From positions 1-13,275 of the forward strand of contig DNJG01000133.1 of the NCBI GenBank assembly GCA_003489165.1: a stretch of 13,275 nucleotides of DNA, read 5' to 3'. A model generated the notes under the pieces. That model searched no databases, was not told where the DNA came from, and worked only from the letters and a program-made list of their open reading frames with translations. How positions within the stretch are numbered: the first letter of the stretch is position 1; every line of letters begins with the position of its first letter. The stretch comes from Nitrospinota bacterium (lineage in GTDB: Bacteria > Nitrospinota > Nitrospinia > UBA9942). Positions 4,633-11,218 of this stretch are shown piece by piece. The position numbers and the translations under genes were made by a program.

Positions 4633-7600
4633 ATGGGAGATTATAATTCCATAGTAGAAGAATTAAAAAAGGCATTTAAGGATATTGGCATCCCTGAAAT
4701 GTCAGTAGCCGACAATGAAACGACCCCATCAGCAGATAGTAAGCCTGAATCCACGCCAGCCTGTGCAAAAACCGATGCTTCTTCCTTTGATATCGAGAAG
4801 ATAAATGACATCATTTATTTTGAAAAACAGGTTGTAGAACCAGAGCGATTAAATGCAATCCGGGCAAGCATTTCAAAATGGTCTAACAGCATTCCGAATC
4901 ATAATTTAACCAACTTAGGTGAAAAAATTCAAATAGTAACTGTATATGATAGACCATCTTACTTGATTACTCTAAAGACACAATATGAAACGCGGGAATT
5001 ACAAAAAGGATTAAAATCCTATACGGGTGAAGATATTCCATCCAAATCAGTAACAGAAGATAGTATTGATATCTGGGCTTACGAAGTTCCATTATCTGAT
5101 GGGTTTGCAGATGAGAAAAATAGCTACAATATAACTGGGTCGGCTGAAGTTTTTGAATGCAGTAACTGTGATGGACAGGGGACAGTAGTTTGCAATAATT
5201 GTGATGGTGCGAGAATTGTTACTTGCCCTAAATGTTCAGGAGACGGTGAAATCAAATGCTCTGAATGTAAAGGAAGTGGTGAAATTAAATGTTCTGAATG
5301 TAAAGGAAAAGGCGAAACTCGTTGTCCTATTTGGGGTGGGTGTGGTGGGACAGGTTATACAGGTTCTGGCAATAACAGAAGAACTTGTTCTTTTTGTAAA
5401 GGACATGGCTCAATCCCGTGCAATTCATGCAGAAAACGTGGTTATAAGCGCTGCACTTCGTGTAAAAATGGTTTTAATGTATGTAGAAGATGTGAAGGCA
5501 AAAGAGTAGTTAGATGTAATAAATGTAATGCCAGTGGTATTCTAACATGCTCTCGTTGTGATGGTTATAAAGAAATAATTAAGTATTTATACTTTGATGA
5601 TATTTTAAAAACAGGACTAACTGTCAACATGATAAAACATTCTGAAGTTCCTTTTAAACTTACTGATAGGGATGACATAAAAATTATTATAAAAGAAGGT
5701 GAAAATGAAGATGAAAAGATAGGAAAAGAAGTAGAATTAGGAAAAATAGTAGAAAAAGGGAAAGATAACGAGACTGTCGAAGATGATGACGATGACGAGG
5801 AAAATGACCAGGAAAAAGAAGAGAAAGAAGAAAATCTTGCCGAAAGCCTTTTAAAGGGAAGTCCAGCTGTAGAAATTCTGCAAAAAGAAATTCCAGAGAA
5901 TTTATTCCAATCTTTGACCCATGAAACTCTTAAAGAAGCTATCTCAGAATTAATAAAATCAGCAAAATCATCAAATGACTCAACTCGTATAATTAAGCAA
6001 GAAGTTAAAATATATAAAGTCAACGCAATTACTGTTAATTATGCACATTTAAACAAGCAATACTCCTTATTATTATATGGGAATAATTATGAAAAAGTAT
6101 ATACAAAGGTAAACCCGATTTTTGAAATTGTAGATAACTGTATTGCCTTAGCAAAAAATCTATATATAGAAAAGAACTATTCGCAGGCATTAGAGGAAAT
6201 TGAGAGAGCCATAAAAATATTACCTGACAGAGAGGAGGCAAAAGGACTAAAGAAGCAGACAATCAATCGTATTAATGGAGAATATACCATAGGTGGAATA
6301 ACTGGTGGGCTGATTACAGCAATGATTTTAGGTCTGGTGACATGGTGGGATATGCTTAGGGTTTCCGTGTTTTTATTTATTGGGTTTATAACTGGATTTA
6401 CAGTATCGACGATATTTGCAGAAAATGTCTCGATAAAAATAAAGGAAAATAAGAAAAGAATTCTCTATCCACTCTTTTTAAGTATTATAGGCACTATAGG
6501 TATGTTCTTTTTATTTAATACAACAATTTGGAAGGCAGATTCAAAACCAAGTAATTCGGGGGGTATTGCTGAAAAAACAGCCAATGACAAGGTTTTAAAA
6601 GAGAAATCCAATAAAAAAACAGAAACTAAAGAAAATGCAAAAAAAGAGACTTCCGTTGTGCAGAATGATTCGGCAGTTGCATTAACCGCAGAGAAAGCAA
6701 AAAGAAAAGTAGTAGCCGCATTTGAAGAAAAAAGGAAAAGAGAAGAGGAAGCAGAAAGAAAAGCAGTGGAAGAACCAAGAGAAGAAAGAAGAAGGGCTTT
6801 TGTATTTTATGATTTAACAGTTCTGGACAAGAAAACGAATCTTATGTGGACAAGAGATGCAAATATAGCAGGTAAGGAAATGGAATGGAAAGATGCCTTT
6901 GAATTTATTAAACTGTTAAATGAACAGAAATATGCGGGTTATAGTAACTGGAGACTACCAACCAAAAAGGAGCTTATGACCCTTGTAGATTTTGCAGAAA
7001 GTCAGGGATATAAAAAAAGCTTGGATGACCTATTTAACAAAATGGGTTTTGAAAATGTGCAGTCTTACTACTATTGGTCGTCTACTACCTATGCCGACGC
7101 TACGGGCGCTGCGTGGTTCGTCAATATGTACGATGGCAATGTGTCCTACAACTTTAAGGCTAGCGTCTACTATGTATTGCCTGTTCGTGCTGGACAGGTA
7201 GAAGAATCAAGAACTAAAGAAAATATAAAAAAAGAGACTTCCGTTGTGCAGGATGTTAAGCCTCAATCACAAAAGAACAGGACAGAAAAAGCAAGTAAAT
7301 TTAACGATAATGGTGATGGAACTGTAACAGATAATGCCATAAAACTTATGTGGCAGCAGGGGGAAAATGATGAGAAGATGGATTGGGATTCTGCAATTGC
7401 CTATTGTGGAAATCTTTCCCTTGCAGGATATAATGATTGGCGATTGCCAAATAGAGATGAACTTAAATCAATAGTAGATGAAACAAAGCGCAATCCGGCA
7501 ATAGATACAACCTATTTCCCAAATACAAATTCGTCCAGCTACTGGTCATCTACTACTAACCATGCGCACTACTCGTCCTATGCGTGGCTTGTGTATTTCG

Positions 7601-7674
7601 ACTATGGCTATGTTGACGACGGCGTTAAGTCGTACTACGACTGCTATGTCCGATGCGTTCGTGGAGGACAGTGA
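4633..7674 (+). CDS. Membrane protein with cysteine-pair zinc ladder, TPR-like region and two DUF1566 lectin-fold domains
   Basis: 1013 residues; GGGAG (4623-4627) precedes the ATG. Order: residues 1-170 unrecognised; 176-309, twelve cysteine pairs (eleven C-x2-C and one C-x5-C), many followed by G-x-G as in the DnaJ zinc-binding region; 355-405, very acidic; 505-545, TPR-like; membrane helices near 552-571, 576-596 and 610-630; 650-722, Lys/Glu-rich coiled coil; 722-854 and 889-1012, two DUF1566 domains (W-R-L-P and Y-W-S-S motifs, ending P-V-R-A-G and R-C-V-R-G-G). The Lys-rich loop between helices 2 and 3 suggests N-terminus inside, C-terminus outside. DUF1566 has a C-type-lectin-like fold, often used for ligand binding and a common DGR target. 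The upstream ATPase is in the same operon. The exact role is unknown; a sensor or adhesin signalling inward is my inference. Confidence 0.85.
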   Translation: MGDYNSIVEELKKAFKDIGIPEMSVADNETTPSADSKPESTPACAKTDASSFDIEKINDIIYFEKQVVEPERLNAIRASISKWSNSIPNHNLTNLGEKIQIVTVYDRPSYLITLKTQYETRELQKGLKSYTGEDIPSKSVTEDSIDIWAYEVPLSDGFADEKNSYNITGSAEVFECSNCDGQGTVVCNNCDGARIVTCPKCSGDGEIKCSECKGSGEIKCSECKGKGETRCPIWGGCGGTGYTGSGNNRRTCSFCKGHGSIPCNSCRKRGYKRCTSCKNGFNVCRRCEGKRVVRCNKCNASGILTCSRCDGYKEIIKYLYFDDILKTGLTVNMIKHSEVPFKLTDRDDIKIIIKEGENEDEKIGKEVELGKIVEKGKDNETVEDDDDDEENDQEKEEKEENLAESLLKGSPAVEILQKEIPENLFQSLTHETLKEAISELIKSAKSSNDSTRIIKQEVKIYKVNAITVNYAHLNKQYSLLLYGNNYEKVYTKVNPIFEIVDNCIALAKNLYIEKNYSQALEEIERAIKILPDREEAKGLKKQTINRINGEYTIGGITGGLITAMILGLVTWWDMLRVSVFLFIGFITGFTVSTIFAENVSIKIKENKKRILYPLFLSIIGTIGMFFLFNTTIWKADSKPSNSGGIAEKTANDKVLKEKSNKKTETKENAKKETSVVQNDSAVALTAEKAKRKVVAAFEEKRKREEEAERKAVEEPREERRRAFVFYDLTVLDKKTNLMWTRDANIAGKEMEWKDAFEFIKLLNEQKYAGYSNWRLPTKKELMTLVDFAESQGYKKSLDDLFNKMGFENVQSYYYWSSTTYADATGAAWFVNMYDGNVSYNFKASVYYVLPVRAGQVEESRTKENIKKETSVVQDVKPQSQKNRTEKASKFNDNGDGTVTDNAIKLMWQQGENDEKMDWDSAIAYCGNLSLAGYNDWRLPNRDELKSIVDETKRNPAIDTTYFPNTNSSSYWSSTTNHAHYSSYAWLVYFDYGYVDDGVKSYYDCYVRCVRGGQ
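5158..5559 (+). repeat. Coding repeat: twelve cysteine pairs, mostly 11-residue period
   Basis: First cysteines of the pairs fall at residues 176, 187, 198, 209, 220, 231, then after a Gly/Asn-rich insertion at 252, 263, 274, 284, 295 and 306. The unit is C-x2-C-x-G-x-G-x-x-x. At DNA level two adjacent units (5245-5277 and 5278-5310, 33 bp each) are nearly identical, showing recent unit duplication. Confidence 0.85.
6639..6663 (+). repeat. 25-bp direct repeat, copy 1, before the first DUF1566 domain
   Basis: Identical to 7227-7251 (offset 588 bp, a multiple of 3). It encodes K-K-E-T-S-V-V-Q in the linker before DUF1566 domain 1; the preceding T-K-E-N is also shared. It marks an internal duplication of linker plus domain. 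Confidence 0.85.
7090..7194 (+). other. DGR-like variable region 1 (inside DUF1566 domain 1)
   Basis: Residues 820-854. By hand count about 20 of 105 bases are A (19%), about half what I estimate for the surrounding gene. Codons switch from the AT-rich local style to GCC, GAC, GGC, TTC, GTC, TAC and AGC. The start is anchored by the conserved W-S-S-T-T and the end by P-V-R-A-G. This matches what adenine-directed mutagenesis of AAY codons leaves behind. No template repeat is visible to prove it. Confidence 0.5.
7227..7251 (+). repeat. 25-bp direct repeat, copy 2, before the second DUF1566 domain
   Basis: Identical to 6639-6663; see that entry. It encodes the same linker residues between the two DUF1566 domains. 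Confidence 0.85.
7558..7665 (+). other. DGR-like variable region 2 (inside DUF1566 domain 2)
   Basis: Residues 976-1011. By hand count about 20 of 108 bases are A, and most codons end in C or T (TAC, GAC, TAT, GGC, TGC, GTC). The encoded residues are a mix of Tyr, Asp, Ser, Gly, Cys and Val, ending in R-C-V-R-G-G just before the stop, the placement usual for DGR variable regions. It aligns with variable region 1 at the conserved W, G and V-R positions but differs at most others. Confidence 0.55.
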
Positions 7675-7709
7675 GGTGGTTATTTGATGATTTGATTATT
7701 TTTTGGGGT

Positions 7710-7729
7710 GCAGGGGCGTAGCCCCCTGC
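7710..7729 (+). other. GC-rich hairpin 35 bases past the DUF1566 stop codon
   Basis: GCAGGGG (7710-7716) pairs with CCCCTGC (7723-7729) around loop CGTAGC. It stands out in AT-rich DNA. Six T residues precede it and none follow, so it is not an intrinsic terminator for either strand. A GC-rich inverted repeat just downstream of a variable region is a known feature of DGR targets, so this is a possible recombination-promoting cruciform. A generic dispersed repeat is the alternative. Confidence 0.5.
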
Positions 7730-7827
7730 CCGCGATGTAAACCTTGTGATATGTCAACATAGATTCCAGCCGAATGTCCTGCCTACCCTGATTAAAAGCT
7801 GTGAAATTTTTAGTTATAGAAATTAGC

Positions 7828-7857
7828 TTGCATAAATGTATTCTTTAAAGATATAAT
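7828..7857 (+). promoter_or_regulatory. Promoter of tRNA-Glu and probably the downstream RNase Z-like gene
   Basis: TTGCAT (7828-7833) and a perfect TATAAT (7852-7857) are 18 bases apart. Transcription would start near 7864, about 17 bases before the mature tRNA. Confidence 0.5.
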
Positions 7858-7878
7858 CAATAAAAAGTTTGATTATAT
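7851..7878. repeat. 10-bp perfect inverted repeat between promoter and tRNA
   Basis: ATATAATCAA (7851-7860) and TTGATTATAT (7869-7878) with an 8-base spacer end two bases before the tRNA. The left arm contains the -10 box. It could be an operator for an unknown regulator, or only an AT-rich coincidence; as RNA only the right arm and spacer would be transcribed. Confidence 0.6.
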
Positions 7879-7880
7879 TT

Positions 7881-7953
7881 GGCCCCATCGTCTAGCGGCC
7901 CAGGACGCTGGCCTCTCACGCCGGAAACACGGGTTCGAAACCCGTTGGGGCCA
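7881..7953 (+). tRNA. tRNA-Glu (anticodon CTC)
   Basis: 73 bases. Acceptor arms GGCCCCA (7881-7887) and TGGGGCC (7946-7952) pair fully, with discriminator A at 7953. The anticodon stem CTGGC/GCCGG (one T-G wobble) closes the loop CTCTCAC, giving anticodon CTC. The T arm ACGGG-TTCGAAA-CCCGT is canonical. The sequence closely follows known bacterial tRNA-Glu. No CCA is encoded (TTA follows), so 3' maturation needs RNase Z-type cleavage and CCA addition. Confidence 0.95.
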
Positions 7954-7958
7954 TTATT

Positions 7959-8948
7959 ATGAAACCGAGTTTCCATTCCCATCTCATAAACAATCCATTT
8001 GACGACTCAGTCCTCTATATCCAGATATTCAGAGAAAAGAGGGCAATCCTTTTTGATTTGGGGAGTATTGATTTTGTAGAGCCTTCAAAACTCCTAAAGG
8101 TTTCGGATATCTTTGTCTCCCATACACATATAGACCACTTCATAGGATTTGACCATGTTTTAAGATTATTTCTTGGGAGGGAAAATTCATTGAGGATTTT
8201 TGGGCCGCCGGGAATAATTGCAAATGTAGAGGGAAAACTTAATGGATATACATGGAATCTTGTAGGGGATTATCCGTTCATCCTTGAGATAAGAGAGGTT
8301 TCAAAGGATAGGATTAAGTCGGCACGATTTATCTGTAGAGATAAGTTTAGAAGAGAGGATATTACAGAAGATAGTCAATTTAAAGGGGTATTAATTAATG
8401 AGCAACTCTTTAAAATAAATGCAGTTCACCTTGACCACCTCATACCCTCTATGGCATTTTCATTTTCAGAGGAATTTCATATAAATATAAATAAGGATGC
8501 CCTGTTAAAATACAACCTCATTGTGGGGCCATGGCTGAGTGAATTTAAAAAATATATCAGGGAAGGAAAACCAGATGACCATCCAATTGAAGCCATGTCG
8601 GAGGATGGGATAAAGAAATTTGAATTGAAGGAGCTAAAAGATAAGATTGCAATAATCACCAGAGGACAAAAGATTACCTATGTAGTAGATGCCATATTCA
8701 GTAAAGAGAATATTGAGAAAATAATCTCCCTTGCAGAAGGGGCGGATATTCTTTACTGTGAGGCGACATTTTTAGAGGAGGATATTGAGAGGGCAAAGGA
8801 GAGATACCACCTGACAGCAAGACAGGCAGGGGAGCTTGCAAGAAGGGCAGGGGTGAAGAGACTTGAGATATTTCATTTCTCACCGAGATACAAATATATG
8901 GAAGGCAGACTTTATAAAGAGGCAATGGATGAATTTAACAAATCCTGA
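7959..8948 (+). CDS. RNase Z-like metallo-beta-lactamase-fold hydrolase
   Basis: 329 residues. Zinc motifs of the fold are present in order: F-V-S-H55-T-H-I-D-H60 (H-x-H-x-D-H), H157-L-D-H160, the Y-V-V-D244-A position that in RNase Z supplies the bridging aspartate, and H306-F-S-P-R-Y. The segment L-Y-C-E-A-T-F (265-271) with H284-L-T-A is typical of the RNase Z branch, which cleaves precursor tRNAs after the discriminator base. The second residue pair is T-H-I-D-H rather than the common L-H-G-D-H, so this is a divergent subgroup that may have another substrate. The ATG is five bases after tRNA-Glu and has no Shine-Dalgarno. The gene ends two bases from the convergent nitrilase gene. Confidence 0.82.
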   Translation: MKPSFHSHLINNPFDDSVLYIQIFREKRAILFDLGSIDFVEPSKLLKVSDIFVSHTHIDHFIGFDHVLRLFLGRENSLRIFGPPGIIANVEGKLNGYTWNLVGDYPFILEIREVSKDRIKSARFICRDKFRREDITEDSQFKGVLINEQLFKINAVHLDHLIPSMAFSFSEEFHININKDALLKYNLIVGPWLSEFKKYIREGKPDDHPIEAMSEDGIKKFELKELKDKIAIITRGQKITYVVDAIFSKENIEKIISLAEGADILYCEATFLEEDIERAKERYHLTARQAGELARRAGVKRLEIFHFSPRYKYMEGRLYKEAMDEFNKS

Positions 8949-8950
8949 CA

Positions 8951-9748
8951 TTATAAAAGCGGTTTGTAGAGATCTTTTCTCCTATCCTTAAAAATATTAT
9001 TGAGTGGAGTTATATTCTTATTTTTCGCCATTTTGGGGTCTATGTCAACAACCCCAATCTCCTCTTTACCAGTAGAGGCACGGTAGATGACCTTGCCATC
9101 AGGTGCAACAATCTCACTCTGGCCTATAAATTTTAGTTTTTGACCTTTTATTCGTTTTTCAACGCCAATTCTATTTGCAGTTATTGCAAAAACCCTGTTT
9201 TCAATACACCTCGTTATCATTGCCTGTGGACAGTGTGGAAGGACAAGGTTTGATGGATGGCAGATAATATCGGCACCTTTTAGTGATAGTATCCTTGCAG
9301 CTTCAGGGAAAAGCCAGTCAAAACATATCATCATTCCAATCTTTGCTTTTTCAATGTTATATACCTCAAAAGGTATATCACCTTCTGTAAACAACTTTTT
9401 CTCATGCCAGAAAAGATGTGTCTTTCTATAGACACCAATAAACCCCTTAGAGCCTATTAGGATAGAGGAATTATAAAATCTACCTCTGCCCTTTTCGGCA
9501 ATACCTGCAACAATAAATATTTTTTTCTTCCTGCCTATTTCTATGAGGGTCTTGGTTGTATATCCATCTGGCAGAGCTTCTGATAGTTCAGAAACTTCTT
9601 TTTTAGACTTAAACTGGTAGCCCGTATTGAAAAGTTCAGGCAGGACAAAAAGATTGGCATCTGTAGAATTAATCCTATCAAAAACCTTCTCTACATTGTC
9701 TTTGATTTTTCCAAAGATTGGATATGTCTGGAGAAAAGAAACTCTCAT
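8951..9748 (-). CDS. Carbon-nitrogen hydrolase (nitrilase superfamily amidohydrolase)
   Basis: 265 residues, the usual length for a single-domain nitrilase-superfamily enzyme. The catalytic triad is visible: E38 in L-P-E-L-F-N-T-G-Y, K109 in Y-R-K-T-H-L-F, and C142 in M-M-I-C-F-D-W-x-F-P-E. These cytoplasmic enzymes hydrolyse amides or nitriles through a thioester on the cysteine. I cannot tell omega-amidase, N-carbamoylputrescine amidase or other subtypes apart from sequence alone. It is the last gene of the minus-strand operon, nine bases after the non-catalytic M16 gene, with only a weak purine-rich site (GAGAAG) inside the end of that gene, so coupled translation is likely. Confidence 0.88.
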   Translation of the reverse strand: MRVSFLQTYPIFGKIKDNVEKVFDRINSTDANLFVLPELFNTGYQFKSKKEVSELSEALPDGYTTKTLIEIGRKKKIFIVAGIAEKGRGRFYNSSILIGSKGFIGVYRKTHLFWHEKKLFTEGDIPFEVYNIEKAKIGMMICFDWLFPEAARILSLKGADIICHPSNLVLPHCPQAMITRCIENRVFAITANRIGVEKRIKGQKLKFIGQSEIVAPDGKVIYRASTGKEEIGVVDIDPKMAKNKNITPLNNIFKDRRKDLYKPLL

Positions 9749-9757
9749 TATTTTGAT

Positions 9758-11215
9758 TTAAAACTTCTCTAACTCTATCTTTCTCACATCACCAAACGCT
9801 GAAAGGGGTTTATCAAACTTTTTGTTATCCCCTACAACTATAAAGGTCAGTTTATCAGTGTGGAGATATTTTTTTGCCACTCTCAGGACATCATCTTTTG
9901 TTACCTTTGCTATATTGTCTCTGTATTTTTCAAGATAGTCAGGAGGAAAATTGTAATACTGGACATTTATCCTCTGGCTGAGGACATGCAGATTTGATGT
10001 AAATCCGAAGATGAATGAATTGATAATTGATTCCTTTGCTATCTTAAGTTCTTCATCTGATACAGGAGACTCCCTCATTTTTTCCATTATATTTTTCATA
10101 AGGGTTATGACCTCGCCTGTGCTCTCAGCCTTAGTCTCACAGCCTGCCGCAAAAAGCCCCAAATCAAACTTGCCTACAACAAAACTGCTCCATACGCTGT
10201 ATGCCAGTCCTCTGTCTGACCTGACCTCTTTCATCAGTCTTGATGTAAACCCGCCGCCGCCAAGTATATCATCCATAACCATTACAGCGTAAAAATCTGG
10301 ATTATCCTGTTTGATGCCAAGATGCCCCATCCTTATCACTGACTGGGTGGTATTTTTGAATGCATAATTTACTGATTTTTCATAAACCTCTTTGACCTTC
10401 GGCACCTTCGGGAAATCTACATCTTCAAATTTCCAGTCTTTAAATGCCTCCTCAATCTTTTTAATAATCTCTTCCTTATCAAAATCCCCTGTAACACCCA
10501 TAATCACATTGTTGGGCTTAAAATATTGTTTATGGAATCTGACAAGGTCCTCCCTCTTTATTCTATTTATTGTGTCAATAGTCGGGAATCTCCCAAAAGG
10601 GTGACTGCCATAGACAGTTTTGCGGAATTCTCTTCGTGCTATGTTTGAAGGGTCGTCATTCTGCCTTTTTATTGACTCTATTGCCTTCTGCTTCTCCATC
10701 TCCAGTTTATCCTCACTGAAGACAGGGTTCATGAGTATATCAGCAAATATCTTAAGCCCTGTATCTATATCTTTTTTCATCACAGACATTGAAGCTGTGC
10801 CTGACTCTCCGCTTATACCTGCCTCCACAGAGCCTGCAATAAATTCAAGTATCTCATTTATCTCTTCCCCTTTCATACTGGCTGTCCCGCCTGTCCTCAT
10901 CACAGTCCCCGCCATTCCAGCCAGTCCGATTTTATCCTCAGGCTCATATACTGAACCGGTTCGGATTACTGCTGTCATATCAATCGTTGGAAGTTCATGG
11001 TCTTCAATCATGTGGAGGATAATCCCGTTATTTAATAAAACCACTTCTGAACTTGGCGGATTAAACTCCAGTGGTTTAAACTTGAGATTTGAAGGATGCT
11101 CCGCCCATGAAGTATTAGTGAAAAGTGAATAGTTAATAGTGAATAGTAAAAAAATAATAAAATAAATACCTCTTTTATTTCTGACTTCTGACTTCTGACT
11201 TCTGACTTCTGACAT
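9758..11215 (-). CDS. Non-catalytic M16-family peptidase-like subunit, exported
   Basis: 485 residues. An N-terminal signal peptide runs to about residue 38 (T-S-W-A before E-H-P). The fold is that of M16B peptidases, with the substrate-side motif G-G-G-G-F-T-S-R-L and R-S-D-R-G-L-A-Y-S-V in the second half. At the place of the zinc motif H-x-x-E-H it has L-A-G-M-A-G-T-V-M-R-T-G-G-T (98-111), so the zinc site is lost. In paired bacterial M16 proteins one subunit is catalytic and the other non-catalytic, as in mitochondrial processing peptidase. The catalytic gene ends three bases upstream and its 3' end (GGAGGGG) supplies this gene's ribosome binding site. The first 12 residues are encoded by 7-base tandem repeats. 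Confidence 0.88.
   Translation of the reverse strand: MSEVRSQKSEVRNKRGIYFIIFLLFTINYSLFTNTSWAEHPSNLKFKPLEFNPPSSEVVLLNNGIILHMIEDHELPTIDMTAVIRTGSVYEPEDKIGLAGMAGTVMRTGGTASMKGEEINEILEFIAGSVEAGISGESGTASMSVMKKDIDTGLKIFADILMNPVFSEDKLEMEKQKAIESIKRQNDDPSNIARREFRKTVYGSHPFGRFPTIDTINRIKREDLVRFHKQYFKPNNVIMGVTGDFDKEEIIKKIEEAFKDWKFEDVDFPKVPKVKEVYEKSVNYAFKNTTQSVIRMGHLGIKQDNPDFYAVMVMDDILGGGGFTSRLMKEVRSDRGLAYSVWSSFVVGKFDLGLFAAGCETKAESTGEVITLMKNIMEKMRESPVSDEELKIAKESIINSFIFGFTSNLHVLSQRINVQYYNFPPDYLEKYRDNIAKVTKDDVLRVAKKYLHTDKLTFIVVGDNKKFDKPLSAFGDVRKIELEKF
11180..11215 (-). repeat. Heptanucleotide tandem repeat at the start of an M16 gene
   Basis: Five copies of the 7-mer TCTGACT (plus strand; the last copy is TCTGACA) cover the start codon and first codons of the gene, giving M-S-E-V-R-S-Q-K-S-E-V-R. 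Because seven is not a multiple of three, gain or loss of one unit would shift the reading frame. Coordinates may be off by one base. Confidence 0.85.
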
Positions 11216-11218
11216 ATT

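Larger units (their letters stand above)
7675..7880. other. Intergenic region between the DUF1566 gene and tRNA-Glu
   Basis: 206 bases without a credible gene. It holds a GC-rich hairpin (7710-7729) and the tRNA promoter with an inverted repeat (7828-7878), listed separately. I see no template repeat, no reverse transcriptase start and no T-tailed terminator here. Confidence 0.7.

Noticed and set aside
5201..5509. Open frame overlapping the zinc ladder
   Set aside because: It is a shifted frame kept open by the repeat structure; the in-frame cysteine pattern is clearly the coding one.
5565..6023. 152-codon minus-strand frame, Ser/Phe-rich
   Set aside because: It is antisense to the Lys/Glu-rich part of the large membrane protein; the Ser/Phe bias is what such a shadow gives.
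7710..7729. Hairpin as intrinsic terminator of the large operon
   Set aside because: The T-run precedes the hairpin and does not follow it; on the minus strand A residues would follow.
7675..7880. DGR template repeat or reverse transcriptase next to the variable regions
   Set aside because: The intergenic sequence does not resemble either variable region, and no reverse transcriptase motif occurs in any frame given for this window.
7881..7953. tRNA-Glu as integration site of a genomic island
   Set aside because: The accessory genes lie on the 5' side, no copy of the tRNA 3' end is seen elsewhere and no integrase is present.
10620..11132. 170-codon plus-strand frame
   Set aside because: It is antisense to the non-catalytic M16 gene, with a TTG start and no ribosome binding site.
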